A DNA stretch of 22,936 nucleotides, from contig JAAEOI010000343.1 of NCBI GenBank assembly GCA_024244665.1, forward strand, positions 1-22,936, written 5' to 3'. This stretch comes from Bacteroidota bacterium. GTDB taxonomy: Bacteria; Bacteroidota; Bacteroidia; Bacteroidales; GCA-2748055. This document shows positions 14,516-21,886 of the stretch, one piece after another. Made by a program: the position numbers and the translations under genes. The notes under the pieces were generated by a model that worked only from the letters and a program-made list of their open reading frames with translations, made no database searches and had not been told where the DNA came from. Each line of letters begins with the position of its first letter. Positions within the stretch are counted from its first letter, which is position 1.

Positions 14516-16408
14516 ATGAAAAAGCTTGTCTCTGCAAGTCTTCTGGTGATGCTTGTATCCTCACCTCTGATCTCCCAGAAGGCTCCAATGAAATTTGGTA
14601 AAGTTTCCAACGAGGAAGTCGCATCGAAATATTATGAACCCGATTCCACAGTGGATGCTGTGGTGCTATGTGAGTATGGAGTGTTTGACCCTGAAGGACT
14701 TAGTTTCAGCCACACGGTTCGTTATAAAATCTACAGTAAAGAGGGTTTGAACAGCCTGATTATGTCAATTCCCGTAAGCTCCAAATCAGAAGTAAAGGGA
14801 ATGGTCTATAATATGGTTGGTGGAAAAGTGGAGAAGTCGAAGCTGACCAAGGAATCAATTTATCAGGAACGAGTGATCGGGAGCTATTCAAGATTACGGA
14901 TTGCCCCGCCCGATGCCAAGGAGGGATCGGTTATCGATATCAGATATACAATGCAAGGCTTGCCTTCTGAGTGGAACTTCCAGAAAACCATCCCGGTTCT
15001 CTGGAGTGAACTTGTGATTCCCTACAGCGAGTATTTTTCTTTCAATAAGAATTTTATAGGTTATGAGCCTTTGTCAATTGGTTCTGCCAACAGATGGGTA
15101 GCCAAGGATATGCCTGCATTCCTCCCTGAGCCCTATGTTAATTCCAGCAACAACTACATGACGACCATGTTCCTGGAGATATCTGAAATCCATATTTCTG
15201 GACAGGGAAGCGGAACAGGTTATTATGAGAATTTGTCTTCAACCTGGAGTGACGTGTCAGAATACTTTTACGACCATGATCATTATGGTGTGATACTAAG
15301 GGGGGGAGATGGTTATCTGAGTAAGCTTGCTGATTCTGTGAGGGCTCAGTCAGAGTCGGATCTGGACCTAATGGTGAATGCCCTTGCACAAATTCGCAAG
15401 GATATCAAATGGAATAAGAGAGAGCGACTTTTTCCCTCAGGTATGTTGCGGGATCTTTATCTGAATGATAAAACCGGAAGCTCTACCGATATGAATTTCC
15501 TTTTTATGAAATTGCTGAGGAAACTGGATATCGAATGTTACCCGATGCTGATCCGTACCAGGGATGAAGGAATTGTCAATACCCGTTTTCCATCCCGCTC
15601 CAGGTTTAATTATACACTCTCGTATGTGAAGGTTGGTGACCAATACCATATCATTGACGCAGCCGATAAGTATTACGAGCATGACCTGTTGAGGCTAAAC
15701 TGCCTGAATAATTCCGGATTTGTTGTCAGGAAGACGAATCCTGAATGGGTTGAAATTAAGCCCGATAAGAAAAGAACTAAGATAACCAATGTTATGTTGG
15801 ATATCAGTGAAGATGGTTTTATTGAGGGGAATATGAATGTCCAGCATAGCAATTATGCCGCAGCTTCCTTCAGGAAATTACAGGAAAATTATACGACCCA
15901 GGATGAATACCTTGAGGATTTCGAACAGGATAATTCCGGTTTTTTTGTGATGGAGTATTCGGTGAAAAACCTTGACGAGGAACAGGGGATTATTACAGAG
16001 ACCTTCCAGGTTGAAATTGATGGAAATGCCAATGTCACGGGGGGGATGATTTACCTGAATCCTGTGATGATCGATCACATGGAGGAGAGTCCTTTTAAAC
16101 TTGAGGAGAGGGAATATCCGGTTGATTTTGGGTATGCCAGGAATAAAATGTACATCATGTCAATGAATATTCCCGAAGGAATGGTGGTTCATCAGCTTCC
16201 CGCACCTATGAAGCTGGTTACCGTTGACAAATCAGGTAGTTATCTATACAATATTACTCAATCCGGCAGTACAATTCAGATCATGATCAAGATGACCACC
16301 AATAAACCGCAATACCTGCAGTCAGAGTATGAGGAGCTCAGGGCATTTTTCAGCATTATTGTGAACAAGGAGTCGGAACCTATCATTTTAAAGAGAGCGA
16401 ATCCATGA
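14516..16408 (+). CDS. exported DUF3857 protein with inactive transglutaminase-like domain
   Basis: A 630-residue protein starting at ATG 14516, where a signal peptide begins (MKKLVSASLLVMLVSSPLIS); starts further upstream would run through the heptamer repeat. Residues ~45-215 match a DUF3857 beta domain and ~280-390 a transglutaminase-like fold. The three catalytic places can be located by alignment with the next gene: Cys becomes S323 (GSSTDMNFLFMKLLRKLDIE), His becomes Y366 (RFNYTLSYV), and only the acid D381 (YHIIDAADKY) remains. It is therefore predicted to have no thiol-type activity. A C-terminal beta domain follows (~420-630). Its last bases overlap the next start (ATGA), so the two are translationally coupled. 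It may bind peptide or partner its active neighbour in the periplasm (inference). Confidence 0.8.
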   Translation: MKKLVSASLLVMLVSSPLISQKAPMKFGKVSNEEVASKYYEPDSTVDAVVLCEYGVFDPEGLSFSHTVRYKIYSKEGLNSLIMSIPVSSKSEVKGMVYNMVGGKVEKSKLTKESIYQERVIGSYSRLRIAPPDAKEGSVIDIRYTMQGLPSEWNFQKTIPVLWSELVIPYSEYFSFNKNFIGYEPLSIGSANRWVAKDMPAFLPEPYVNSSNNYMTTMFLEISEIHISGQGSGTGYYENLSSTWSDVSEYFYDHDHYGVILRGGDGYLSKLADSVRAQSESDLDLMVNALAQIRKDIKWNKRERLFPSGMLRDLYLNDKTGSSTDMNFLFMKLLRKLDIECYPMLIRTRDEGIVNTRFPSRSRFNYTLSYVKVGDQYHIIDAADKYYEHDLLRLNCLNNSGFVVRKTNPEWVEIKPDKKRTKITNVMLDISEDGFIEGNMNVQHSNYAAASFRKLQENYTTQDEYLEDFEQDNSGFFVMEYSVKNLDEEQGIITETFQVEIDGNANVTGGMIYLNPVMIDHMEESPFKLEEREYPVDFGYARNKMYIMSMNIPEGMVVHQLPAPMKLVTVDKSGSYLYNITQSGSTIQIMIKMTTNKPQYLQSEYEELRAFFSIIVNKESEPIILKRANP

Positions 16409-18309
16409 AAAAGCTGCTATCCATGCTGATCTCAGTTTTCATTGGGACAACAGTTTCAGCATCAGACATAAAATATCCCTGTAATACCATCTCAGAAGAG
16501 ATGAAGACGGCCTCCCGGGCAGTGGTCAGGAACCAGGAGGAGAGCCTGGTCATTAAAACAAACGGAGCCATAGAACATAAGACAGTGTATGCCATTACTG
16601 TGTTGGAGGAGAATGGGGAGGGCCTGGCCACATTTTATGGCCCGTATGACAAGTATTCCAAGCTTAGAGGGGTTACCGGACGGATTTATAATTCTGAGGG
16701 TGAACTCGAGGAGACCCTCAGGGGTGAGGATATCCTGGATATGAGTATGATTGCTTCCTACAGCCTTTATGAAGATAACCGTATAAAGATCATCGATCCT
16801 GAATTCCATGAATATCCCTATACAGTGGAGTATACAATCAATTACATGCTCAAGAGTTTCCTGGATATTCCCGATTGGCGAATATACCCTGCTTATAATG
16901 TGTCTGTTGAAAAGGCCTCTTTCAGTGTGACCGCTTCCGGGGAGGATGACTTCAGGTACTTCATGCAGAACATGGAAATTAAGCCCCTTATAAAACTGGT
17001 GAATAATGAGAAAAAATTCACATGGGCCGTTGAAAACATGCCTGCCCTGGTCAGTGAGAGTCTTTCAGGATCCCTTCAGGATGTGTCGCCTGTACTATAC
17101 ATTGGTCCAAATGACTTTGATTATGGAGGTAAGGCTGGAAATATGAGTTCATGGAAGGAGTTCGGGGCGTGGATTTACGAGCTGGGTGAGGACAAAAGGG
17201 ACCTGTCCGAAGTTGAGGAAGCACATATACAGGGGCTGGTCAGTGACCTGGATGAAAACAGGGAAAAGGTGTCGGTACTCTATAAATATATGCAGGATAA
17301 AGTTCGTTATGTGAATATCACTCTGGGTATTGGAGGATTTGAACCCATTGAAGCCAGTGTGGTGAGTGAGGTGGGTTACGGCGACTGTAAAGCGTTGTCA
17401 AATTATATGCGGTCCATACTCCATACTGCGGGCATTGATTCCCGGTACACCCTTGTAATGGCGGGCCGTTCACCCCGGGAGTTCATCCCGGATTTCCCCT
17501 CCCAGCAATTCAACCATGCCATCCTGGCTGTCCCTATGCAAAAGGACACCATGTGGCTGGAGTGTACCAGTCAAAGGTTGCCGGCTGGATACCTGGGTTC
17601 ATTTACCGATGACAGGCCGGTATTGCTTGTTTCTGAGGAGGGTGGTGAGTTGGCCCGTACTCCAAGGTTTACTCCGGCCGACAATAGCTGGGTATTTAAA
17701 GCTCGCTGCACGCTGGATGAAACCCTGGGGGCAGAAATTTCCAGTTCTAAAGAATACCGTGGAATCTATTTCGGTTCAAAGCAGTCGGCCATCCTGAACA
17801 GAGATCAGGAAGAGCAGAAACGATCGATCCAGAACAGGATGAGACTCAGCGGATTTTCAATCGATGGATTCAGTTATGATGAAAAAACAAATTCTGACCT
17901 GGTAATTACCGAATCCGCCAGCATCACAGTGAAACAGATGATTTCGCCCGAGGGTGAGTTTCTACCTCTGGACCTAAGTGTGTTATCCCCTGAACTTGAT
18001 ATGCCGGGGAGGTCCAGGAACCGCAAATACCCGGTTCTCATCCGAAGGGGTTACCTTGAGTTGGACAGCATCACCTTTGAACTGCCTGATAACCTGGATA
18101 TACATGCACTTCCCGATCCGGTTCTCATTGAAACCCCATACGGCAAATATGAGACTTCGGTGCAGGCAAATGGAAAGGAACTTACCTATTACAGGTACCT
18201 GATTCTTAACGACGGTACCTGGCCATCCGGGCAGTTCAGGGACCTGTACAAATTTTTCAGGCAGGTCAGTTCGGCCGATAAAAGAAAAGCTTTACTGGTC
18301 AGGAAGTGA
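16405..18309 (+). CDS. exported DUF3857/transglutaminase-like protein with catalytic Cys-His
   Basis: A 634-residue protein with a signal peptide (MKKLLSMLISVFIGTTVSAS). DUF3857 spans ~40-215. The transglutaminase-like core at ~285-410 has C328 in VGYGDCKALSNYM, H371 in FNHAILAV, and the acidic position in MWLECTSQ (E386 where many relatives have Asp). A beta-rich C-terminal domain is present at ~420-620. Proteins of this fold are cysteine proteases, peptide cyclases or transglutaminases acting outside the cytoplasm; the substrate is unknown. Its start overlaps the stop of the preceding, catalytically dead homologue, so an active/inactive pair is made from one mRNA. Array 2 of the heptamer repeat starts 122 bp after its stop. 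Confidence 0.82.
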   Translation: MKKLLSMLISVFIGTTVSASDIKYPCNTISEEMKTASRAVVRNQEESLVIKTNGAIEHKTVYAITVLEENGEGLATFYGPYDKYSKLRGVTGRIYNSEGELEETLRGEDILDMSMIASYSLYEDNRIKIIDPEFHEYPYTVEYTINYMLKSFLDIPDWRIYPAYNVSVEKASFSVTASGEDDFRYFMQNMEIKPLIKLVNNEKKFTWAVENMPALVSESLSGSLQDVSPVLYIGPNDFDYGGKAGNMSSWKEFGAWIYELGEDKRDLSEVEEAHIQGLVSDLDENREKVSVLYKYMQDKVRYVNITLGIGGFEPIEASVVSEVGYGDCKALSNYMRSILHTAGIDSRYTLVMAGRSPREFIPDFPSQQFNHAILAVPMQKDTMWLECTSQRLPAGYLGSFTDDRPVLLVSEEGGELARTPRFTPADNSWVFKARCTLDETLGAEISSSKEYRGIYFGSKQSAILNRDQEEQKRSIQNRMRLSGFSIDGFSYDEKTNSDLVITESASITVKQMISPEGEFLPLDLSVLSPELDMPGRSRNRKYPVLIRRGYLELDSITFELPDNLDIHALPDPVLIETPYGKYETSVQANGKELTYYRYLILNDGTWPSGQFRDLYKFFRQVSSADKRKALLVRK

Positions 18310-18431
18310 GGTGTTTTGGGTAAAAATTCGTAAATTCCGGCCGTAATGGGATCATACAATCCACATACCAGCCTGTGCCACTCCTTCGGCATCGGACTCT
18401 ACGAGTGTTGGATGTTCTATTGTTAGCAATA

Positions 18432-18501
18432 CAGTACTCAGTAGACAGTACTCAGTACTCAGTAGACAGTACTCAGTGCTCAGTACTCAGTACTCAGTGC
18501 C
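18432..18501 (+). repeat. heptamer tandem-repeat array 2 (9 perfect units plus 1 variant)
   Basis: Units of CAGTNNN with endings ACT, AGA, ACT, ACT, AGA, ACT, GCT, ACT, ACT, GCC. The first five units are identical in order to array 1, and the rest differ only by ACT/GCT changes and the last base. It lies between the transglutaminase operon and the glycyl-radical activase, ending 24 bp before ATG 18526, in the same orientation as array 1. Confidence 0.95.
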
Positions 18502-18525
18502 CATTTACCTTTTTACCCATTTTCA

Positions 18526-19326
18526 ATGCCAGCGGCAAACATATTCGATATCAAGCGATTCGCTGTACATGACGGTCCCGGGATCCGTACCACGGTTTTC
18601 CTGAAGGGTTGCCCCTTAAGGTGCTGGTGGTGCCACAATCCTGAAAGCCAGTCGGTAAAGCCGATTACTGTGGATGTGGAGAGGAAGCTGAGAGGGAAGA
18701 GTGTTATGGGGAAAAAGACCTATGGTGAGCTTGTTGAGATTGAAGAGTTATATGGCAGGCTGGAAAGGGACCGGCTCTTTTATGAAGAGTCGGGTGGCGG
18801 AGTTACCTTCTCCGGAGGGGAGCCCCTGATGCAACCGGAGGCACTTGAAGCCCTGCTGAGGGCCTGTGAAAGTGGCGGACTGCACACAACGGTGGATACC
18901 TGTGGATTTGCTCCACGGGAACATTTTGAGGGGATTGTTGATTACACCGGGCTCTTTCTTTATGACCTGAAGAATATGGATGCCAAGATTCACCGGGAGT
19001 ACGCAGGAGTGGATAACAGCCTGATCCTCTCAAATGCCGATTATCTGCTTGAGAAGGGGGCCAGGGTGATTTTCCGGATTCCGGTGATCCCGGGGATCAA
19101 TACCGGTGAGGATGAGTTAAAGCGTTTCCTCTCCTATGTGGAAGAGCGGAAGGACCACCTGGAGGAGGTGCACCTGCTGCCCTACCACCGGATTGCGGGG
19201 AATAAGTATTCGAGGCTGAAGCTGGACCAGAAGCTTGAGCATGTAAAAGAACCCGGGCAGGACTTTATGGAGGCCCTTTCGGAGCGGTTCGGGGCTACCG
19301 GACTAATGATTTCTGTTGGAGGATAA
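18526..19326 (+). CDS. glycyl-radical-enzyme activating protein (PflA-like radical SAM)
   Basis: A 266-residue radical SAM enzyme. The 4Fe-4S cluster motif CxxxCxxC is at C29, C33, C36 (GCPLRCWWCHNPES), after the activase signature FDIKRFAVHDGPGIRTTVFL. The SAM-binding GGEP is at 97-100 (VTFSGGEP), and the later motifs TVDTCGF, YDLKNMD and IPVIPGIN are present. It should use SAM and an electron donor to create the glycyl radical on a partner enzyme such as pyruvate formate-lyase. The segment between the cluster and GGEP has no cysteines, so the ferredoxin-like insert found in many non-PFL activases is missing. The partner gene begins 16 bp downstream but is broken after ~23 codons, so this activase has no intact partner here. 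The product is probably oxygen-sensitive and the host anaerobic or facultative. Confidence 0.88.
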   Translation: MPAANIFDIKRFAVHDGPGIRTTVFLKGCPLRCWWCHNPESQSVKPITVDVERKLRGKSVMGKKTYGELVEIEELYGRLERDRLFYEESGGGVTFSGGEPLMQPEALEALLRACESGGLHTTVDTCGFAPREHFEGIVDYTGLFLYDLKNMDAKIHREYAGVDNSLILSNADYLLEKGARVIFRIPVIPGINTGEDELKRFLSYVEERKDHLEEVHLLPYHRIAGNKYSRLKLDQKLEHVKEPGQDFMEALSERFGATGLMISVGG

Positions 19327-19342
19327 CAAAAAATAGAGTGAA

Positions 19343-19468
19343 ATGACTGAAAGAATAGAGAAATTAAGAGCGGCGAGCCTGCAGGCCGTAAATACTATTT
19401 CGGCCGAGCGTGGACAGTGCTCAGTGCTCAGTTTTTTTTTGGTGAATGAAAGGTGGATATCTCCCTGA
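19343..19468 (+). pseudogene. glycyl radical enzyme (PFL-like), N-terminal stump
   Basis: ATG 19343, 16 bp after the activase stop, opens MTERIEKLRAASLQAVNTIS and AER, which is the typical first ~23 residues of a glycyl radical enzyme (pattern RIxxLRxxSLxAxxxISxERA). From codon 24-25 (19412-19417) the sequence becomes heptamer repeat plus a run of nine T, and a stop appears at 19466-19468. The remaining ~750 or more residues, including the active-site Cys and C-terminal glycine loop, are absent from the window. The original operon was probably activase followed by its enzyme. The identity rests on a short N-terminal match only. Confidence 0.6.
19415..19435 (+). repeat. heptamer repeat, short copy 3 (2 perfect units plus partial)
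   Basis: CAGTGCT CAGTGCT CAGTTTT, running into T9. It has the same orientation and unit type as the arrays at 14326 and 18432. It lies precisely at the break in the glycyl-radical-enzyme reading frame. Confidence 0.8.
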
Positions 19469-19471
19469 ATA

Positions 19472-19506
19472 ATTGGGCCAGTTTCAGGCGAATTTGGCTA
19501 TTTTTG
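19472..19506 (+). promoter_or_regulatory. candidate promoter of the murein-peptide operon
   Basis: TATTTTTG (19499-19506) fits TAnnTTTG exactly. The best upstream box is ATTG (19472-19475) with a 23-base spacer, which is somewhat long. The start point would fall almost on ATG 19513, implying a leaderless or nearly leaderless mRNA. Confidence 0.4.
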
Positions 19507-19512
19507 GTTGAT

Positions 19513-20736
19513 ATGAAGAGTTTATTTAAACCAGGTATTTTCCTTCTGTCGGCACTTGTCCTTTTTTCAGCCTGTACCTCAAAAGCTGAGCGTACCCGGG
19601 CAGAAGTCGAAACGCTTCTCGATTCCATGGAGGCTCAATTTGCTCCCGATACAAGGATCGAACTCTGGAATATTTCAGTACTCAATATGGATGGAAAGCT
19701 TAGCCTGGAAGGGGAGGTGGCCAGTAAGGCAGCATTCCAGGGGGTAAGTTCTTCAATAAGTGCTTCTTTTCCCTCTGTGGAAAATCATCTTAAACTGCTT
19801 CCCGAGACTGGAGCTGAACGGCTGGTCAACGCCCTGGTCAACAATTCGGTAACTCATTTGCGAAGGAGTCCCAGCAGTAAGGCAGAGCTGGTAAGTCAGG
19901 CCTTGCTGGGAACCCCGGTGAGGATTCTGAAGGAGGAGGAGGGGATGCTTTTTATCCAGATCCCCGATGGTTACCTGGGATGGGTCAATGTGAATGAGGT
20001 GCATTTTCTGGAACCAGATGAATTAAGCAGGTACAGCAACTTGCAGAAAATCATTTATCATTCCCAGTACGGTTTTTCCTATTGCGAACCTGCAAAGAGC
20101 TCGCTTCCGGTGGCAGACCTGGTGATTGGTTGTATGTTGCCGGTGGTCTCTGAAAAGGAGGCATTCTATCAGGTGGAGTATCCTGACGGACGCCTGGCCT
20201 GGGTGAAAAGGGATGAAGCGATTCCCTCAGAAGATGTTTTCTTTAATAATCAATTACTGGAGCGAATTGTTGTTACTGCCCTGGCTTTCAACGGTGTTCC
20301 CTACCTGTGGGGAGGTGTATCAGCAAAGAACCTTGATTGCAGTGGACTGGTATCCAATGTATACTTCATGAACGGTATTCAAATGCCAAGGGATGCTGAT
20401 CAGCAATCGCTCTGTGGCAGGGAAATTTCAACAGAATATGATTCGTCGGAGCTGGTGGTGGGTGACCTCCTCTTTTTCGGAATGAAGGCCACTGCAGGGC
20501 AAGAGGAGCGAGTGAACCATGTGGCCATCTATATTGGCCAGGGTGAGTTTATTCATGCAGCAGGATATCGCGACCGGGTTAGTATTAATAGCATGGATAG
20601 CACTCAGGGTCATTTCATAGATACTTATCCGGAAATTTTTGTAAGGGCCTCCCGTATTATTGGAGAGGAGAATATGGGCTTCCAGCCAGTGGCAGAAAAT
20701 GCCTATTATAAAGAGATTATAAAAGAAATCAAATGA
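19513..20736 (+). CDS. NlpC/P60 lipoprotein, YkfC-like gamma-D-glutamyl-L-diamino acid endopeptidase
   Basis: A 407-residue lipoprotein: signal peptide with lipobox LFSAC (Cys21). Residues ~48-97 resemble a small BON-like domain. Two SH3-like domains follow at ~105-165 (THLRRSPSSKAELVSQALLG) and ~178-235. The C-terminal NlpC/P60 cysteine peptidase (~250-385) has C276 in LDCSGLVS, H336 in RVNHVAIYIG and H348 in FIHAAG as catalytic triad. The arrangement matches YkfC-type enzymes, which cut between D-Glu and the diamino acid in murein peptides carrying a free L-Ala. It should act on the periplasmic side of a lipid anchor. ATG 19513 is preferred over a GTG at 19453 because the signal peptide starts there. 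Its stop overlaps the start of the epimerase gene (ATGA), and the three genes form an operon. Confidence 0.88.
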   Translation: MKSLFKPGIFLLSALVLFSACTSKAERTRAEVETLLDSMEAQFAPDTRIELWNISVLNMDGKLSLEGEVASKAAFQGVSSSISASFPSVENHLKLLPETGAERLVNALVNNSVTHLRRSPSSKAELVSQALLGTPVRILKEEEGMLFIQIPDGYLGWVNVNEVHFLEPDELSRYSNLQKIIYHSQYGFSYCEPAKSSLPVADLVIGCMLPVVSEKEAFYQVEYPDGRLAWVKRDEAIPSEDVFFNNQLLERIVVTALAFNGVPYLWGGVSAKNLDCSGLVSNVYFMNGIQMPRDADQQSLCGREISTEYDSSELVVGDLLFFGMKATAGQEERVNHVAIYIGQGEFIHAAGYRDRVSINSMDSTQGHFIDTYPEIFVRASRIIGEENMGFQPVAENAYYKEIIKEIK

Positions 20737-21875
20737 ATTCGGGAAGAAGGACATTTTTAAGGAATGTTGGAGCTGCATCGCTGGCTACGACTTTGCCCCT
20801 GGCAGGCTGTACCCCTGCCGGTAAACAGGTACCCGCGATAATCGGAAACGGGAGAATGAAACTGAGCTTCAGACCCTATGAGCTTCTGCTGAGGCACACT
20901 TTTACCGTGGCAGGCAACTCAAGAAATACCACCCCGGTAGTTCTCACTGAAATTGAGTATGAGGGTGTAACAGGGTATGGTGAGGCCTCCATGCCACCCT
21001 ACCTCGGAGAATCGCAGGAGTCGGTGATTAAATTTCTGAACAGAGTTGATCTGGATCAGTTCAGTGATCCCTTCATGCTGGATGATATCCTGGCCTATGT
21101 GGATTCGCTTGATGAAGGGAATCGTGCAGCCAAGGCCTGCCTGGACATCGCGCTGCACGATTTGATCGGGAAGCTGGTGGATCTGCCCTTGTATAAGCTC
21201 TGGGGGATCAACCCGGACAACACGCCTATGACCTCCTTTACCATTGGCATTGATACGCCGGAAGTGGTGAAGCTGAAGACCGAAGAGGCAGCGCGTTTCA
21301 GGGTCCTGAAGGTGAAGCTGGGTGGTGACAATGACCGGGAAATGATTACTACGGTCAGGTCTGTGACCGATGTCCCGATTTACGTGGATGTGAACCAGGG
21401 ATGGAAAGACAAACACATGGCATTGGATATGGCACACTGGCTTAATGATCAGGGAGTTGAATTTTTAGAGCAGCCCCTTCCAAAAACCATGGTGGATGAC
21501 ATTGCCTGGCTTTCCGAGAGAAGTCCCCTGCCAATCATAGCGGATGAGGCTTTCCAGCGACTGGGCCATGTGGCTGACTTCAAAGGGATCTACTCGGGAA
21601 TCAACATCAAACTGATGAAGAGTACCGGATTGCGGGAATCACATAAAATGATCACTGTAGCCAGGGCTATGGATATGAAGGTGATGATAGGCTGTATGAC
21701 TGAAACCTCCTGTGCTGTATCGGCAGCAGCACAGCTCTCTCCTCTGGTGGACTGGGCCGACCTTGATGGAAATTTATTAATCAGCAATGATCTGTATGAG
21801 GGTGTTAAAGTAGTGGATGGCAAGATAATATTGAATCAGTTACCCGGCATCGGAATCAAAAAATCAGACTCTTAA
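20733..21875 (+). CDS. L-Ala-D/L-Glu (dipeptide) epimerase with Tat-type signal, YkfB-like
   Basis: A 380-residue enolase-superfamily enzyme of the muconate-lactonizing subgroup. Catalytic and metal residues are all visible: K193-x-K195 (VLKVKLGG), D219 (YVDVNQGW), E246 (FLEQPLP), D271 (IIADEAF), K293 (INIKLMKSTG), and the dipeptide-epimerase DxD at D343-D345 (WADLDG). The expected reaction turns L-Ala-D-Glu from murein into L-Ala-L-Glu. Unlike the cytoplasmic E. coli and B. subtilis enzymes it begins with a twin-arginine-like segment (SGRRTFLRNVGAASLAT) and a lipobox-like LAGC (Cys26), implying export after folding and possibly lipid anchoring. It overlaps the YkfC-like gene by 4 bp and is followed 11 bp later by an LD-carboxypeptidase gene. 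Confidence 0.9.
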   Translation: MNSGRRTFLRNVGAASLATTLPLAGCTPAGKQVPAIIGNGRMKLSFRPYELLLRHTFTVAGNSRNTTPVVLTEIEYEGVTGYGEASMPPYLGESQESVIKFLNRVDLDQFSDPFMLDDILAYVDSLDEGNRAAKACLDIALHDLIGKLVDLPLYKLWGINPDNTPMTSFTIGIDTPEVVKLKTEEAARFRVLKVKLGGDNDREMITTVRSVTDVPIYVDVNQGWKDKHMALDMAHWLNDQGVEFLEQPLPKTMVDDIAWLSERSPLPIIADEAFQRLGHVADFKGIYSGINIKLMKSTGLRESHKMITVARAMDMKVMIGCMTETSCAVSAAAQLSPLVDWADLDGNLLISNDLYEGVKVVDGKIILNQLPGIGIKKSDS

Positions 21876-21886
21876 CACATAGCTGC

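Noticed and set aside
18346..18426. 26-codon frame ahead of heptamer array 2
   Set aside because: Too short and without a recognisable motif, although it ends 6 bp before the repeat like the truncated glycyl radical enzyme; not enough to call.
18375..18572. 65-codon frame with repeating QYSVDST-like sequence
   Set aside because: It is a translation of the 7-bp repeat array (three units make 7 codons) and overlaps the activase start.
19453..19512. 20-codon GTG-initiated extension of the NlpC/P60 lipoprotein
   Set aside because: It would bury the lipoprotein signal peptide; ATG 19513 puts the lipobox Cys at position 21.
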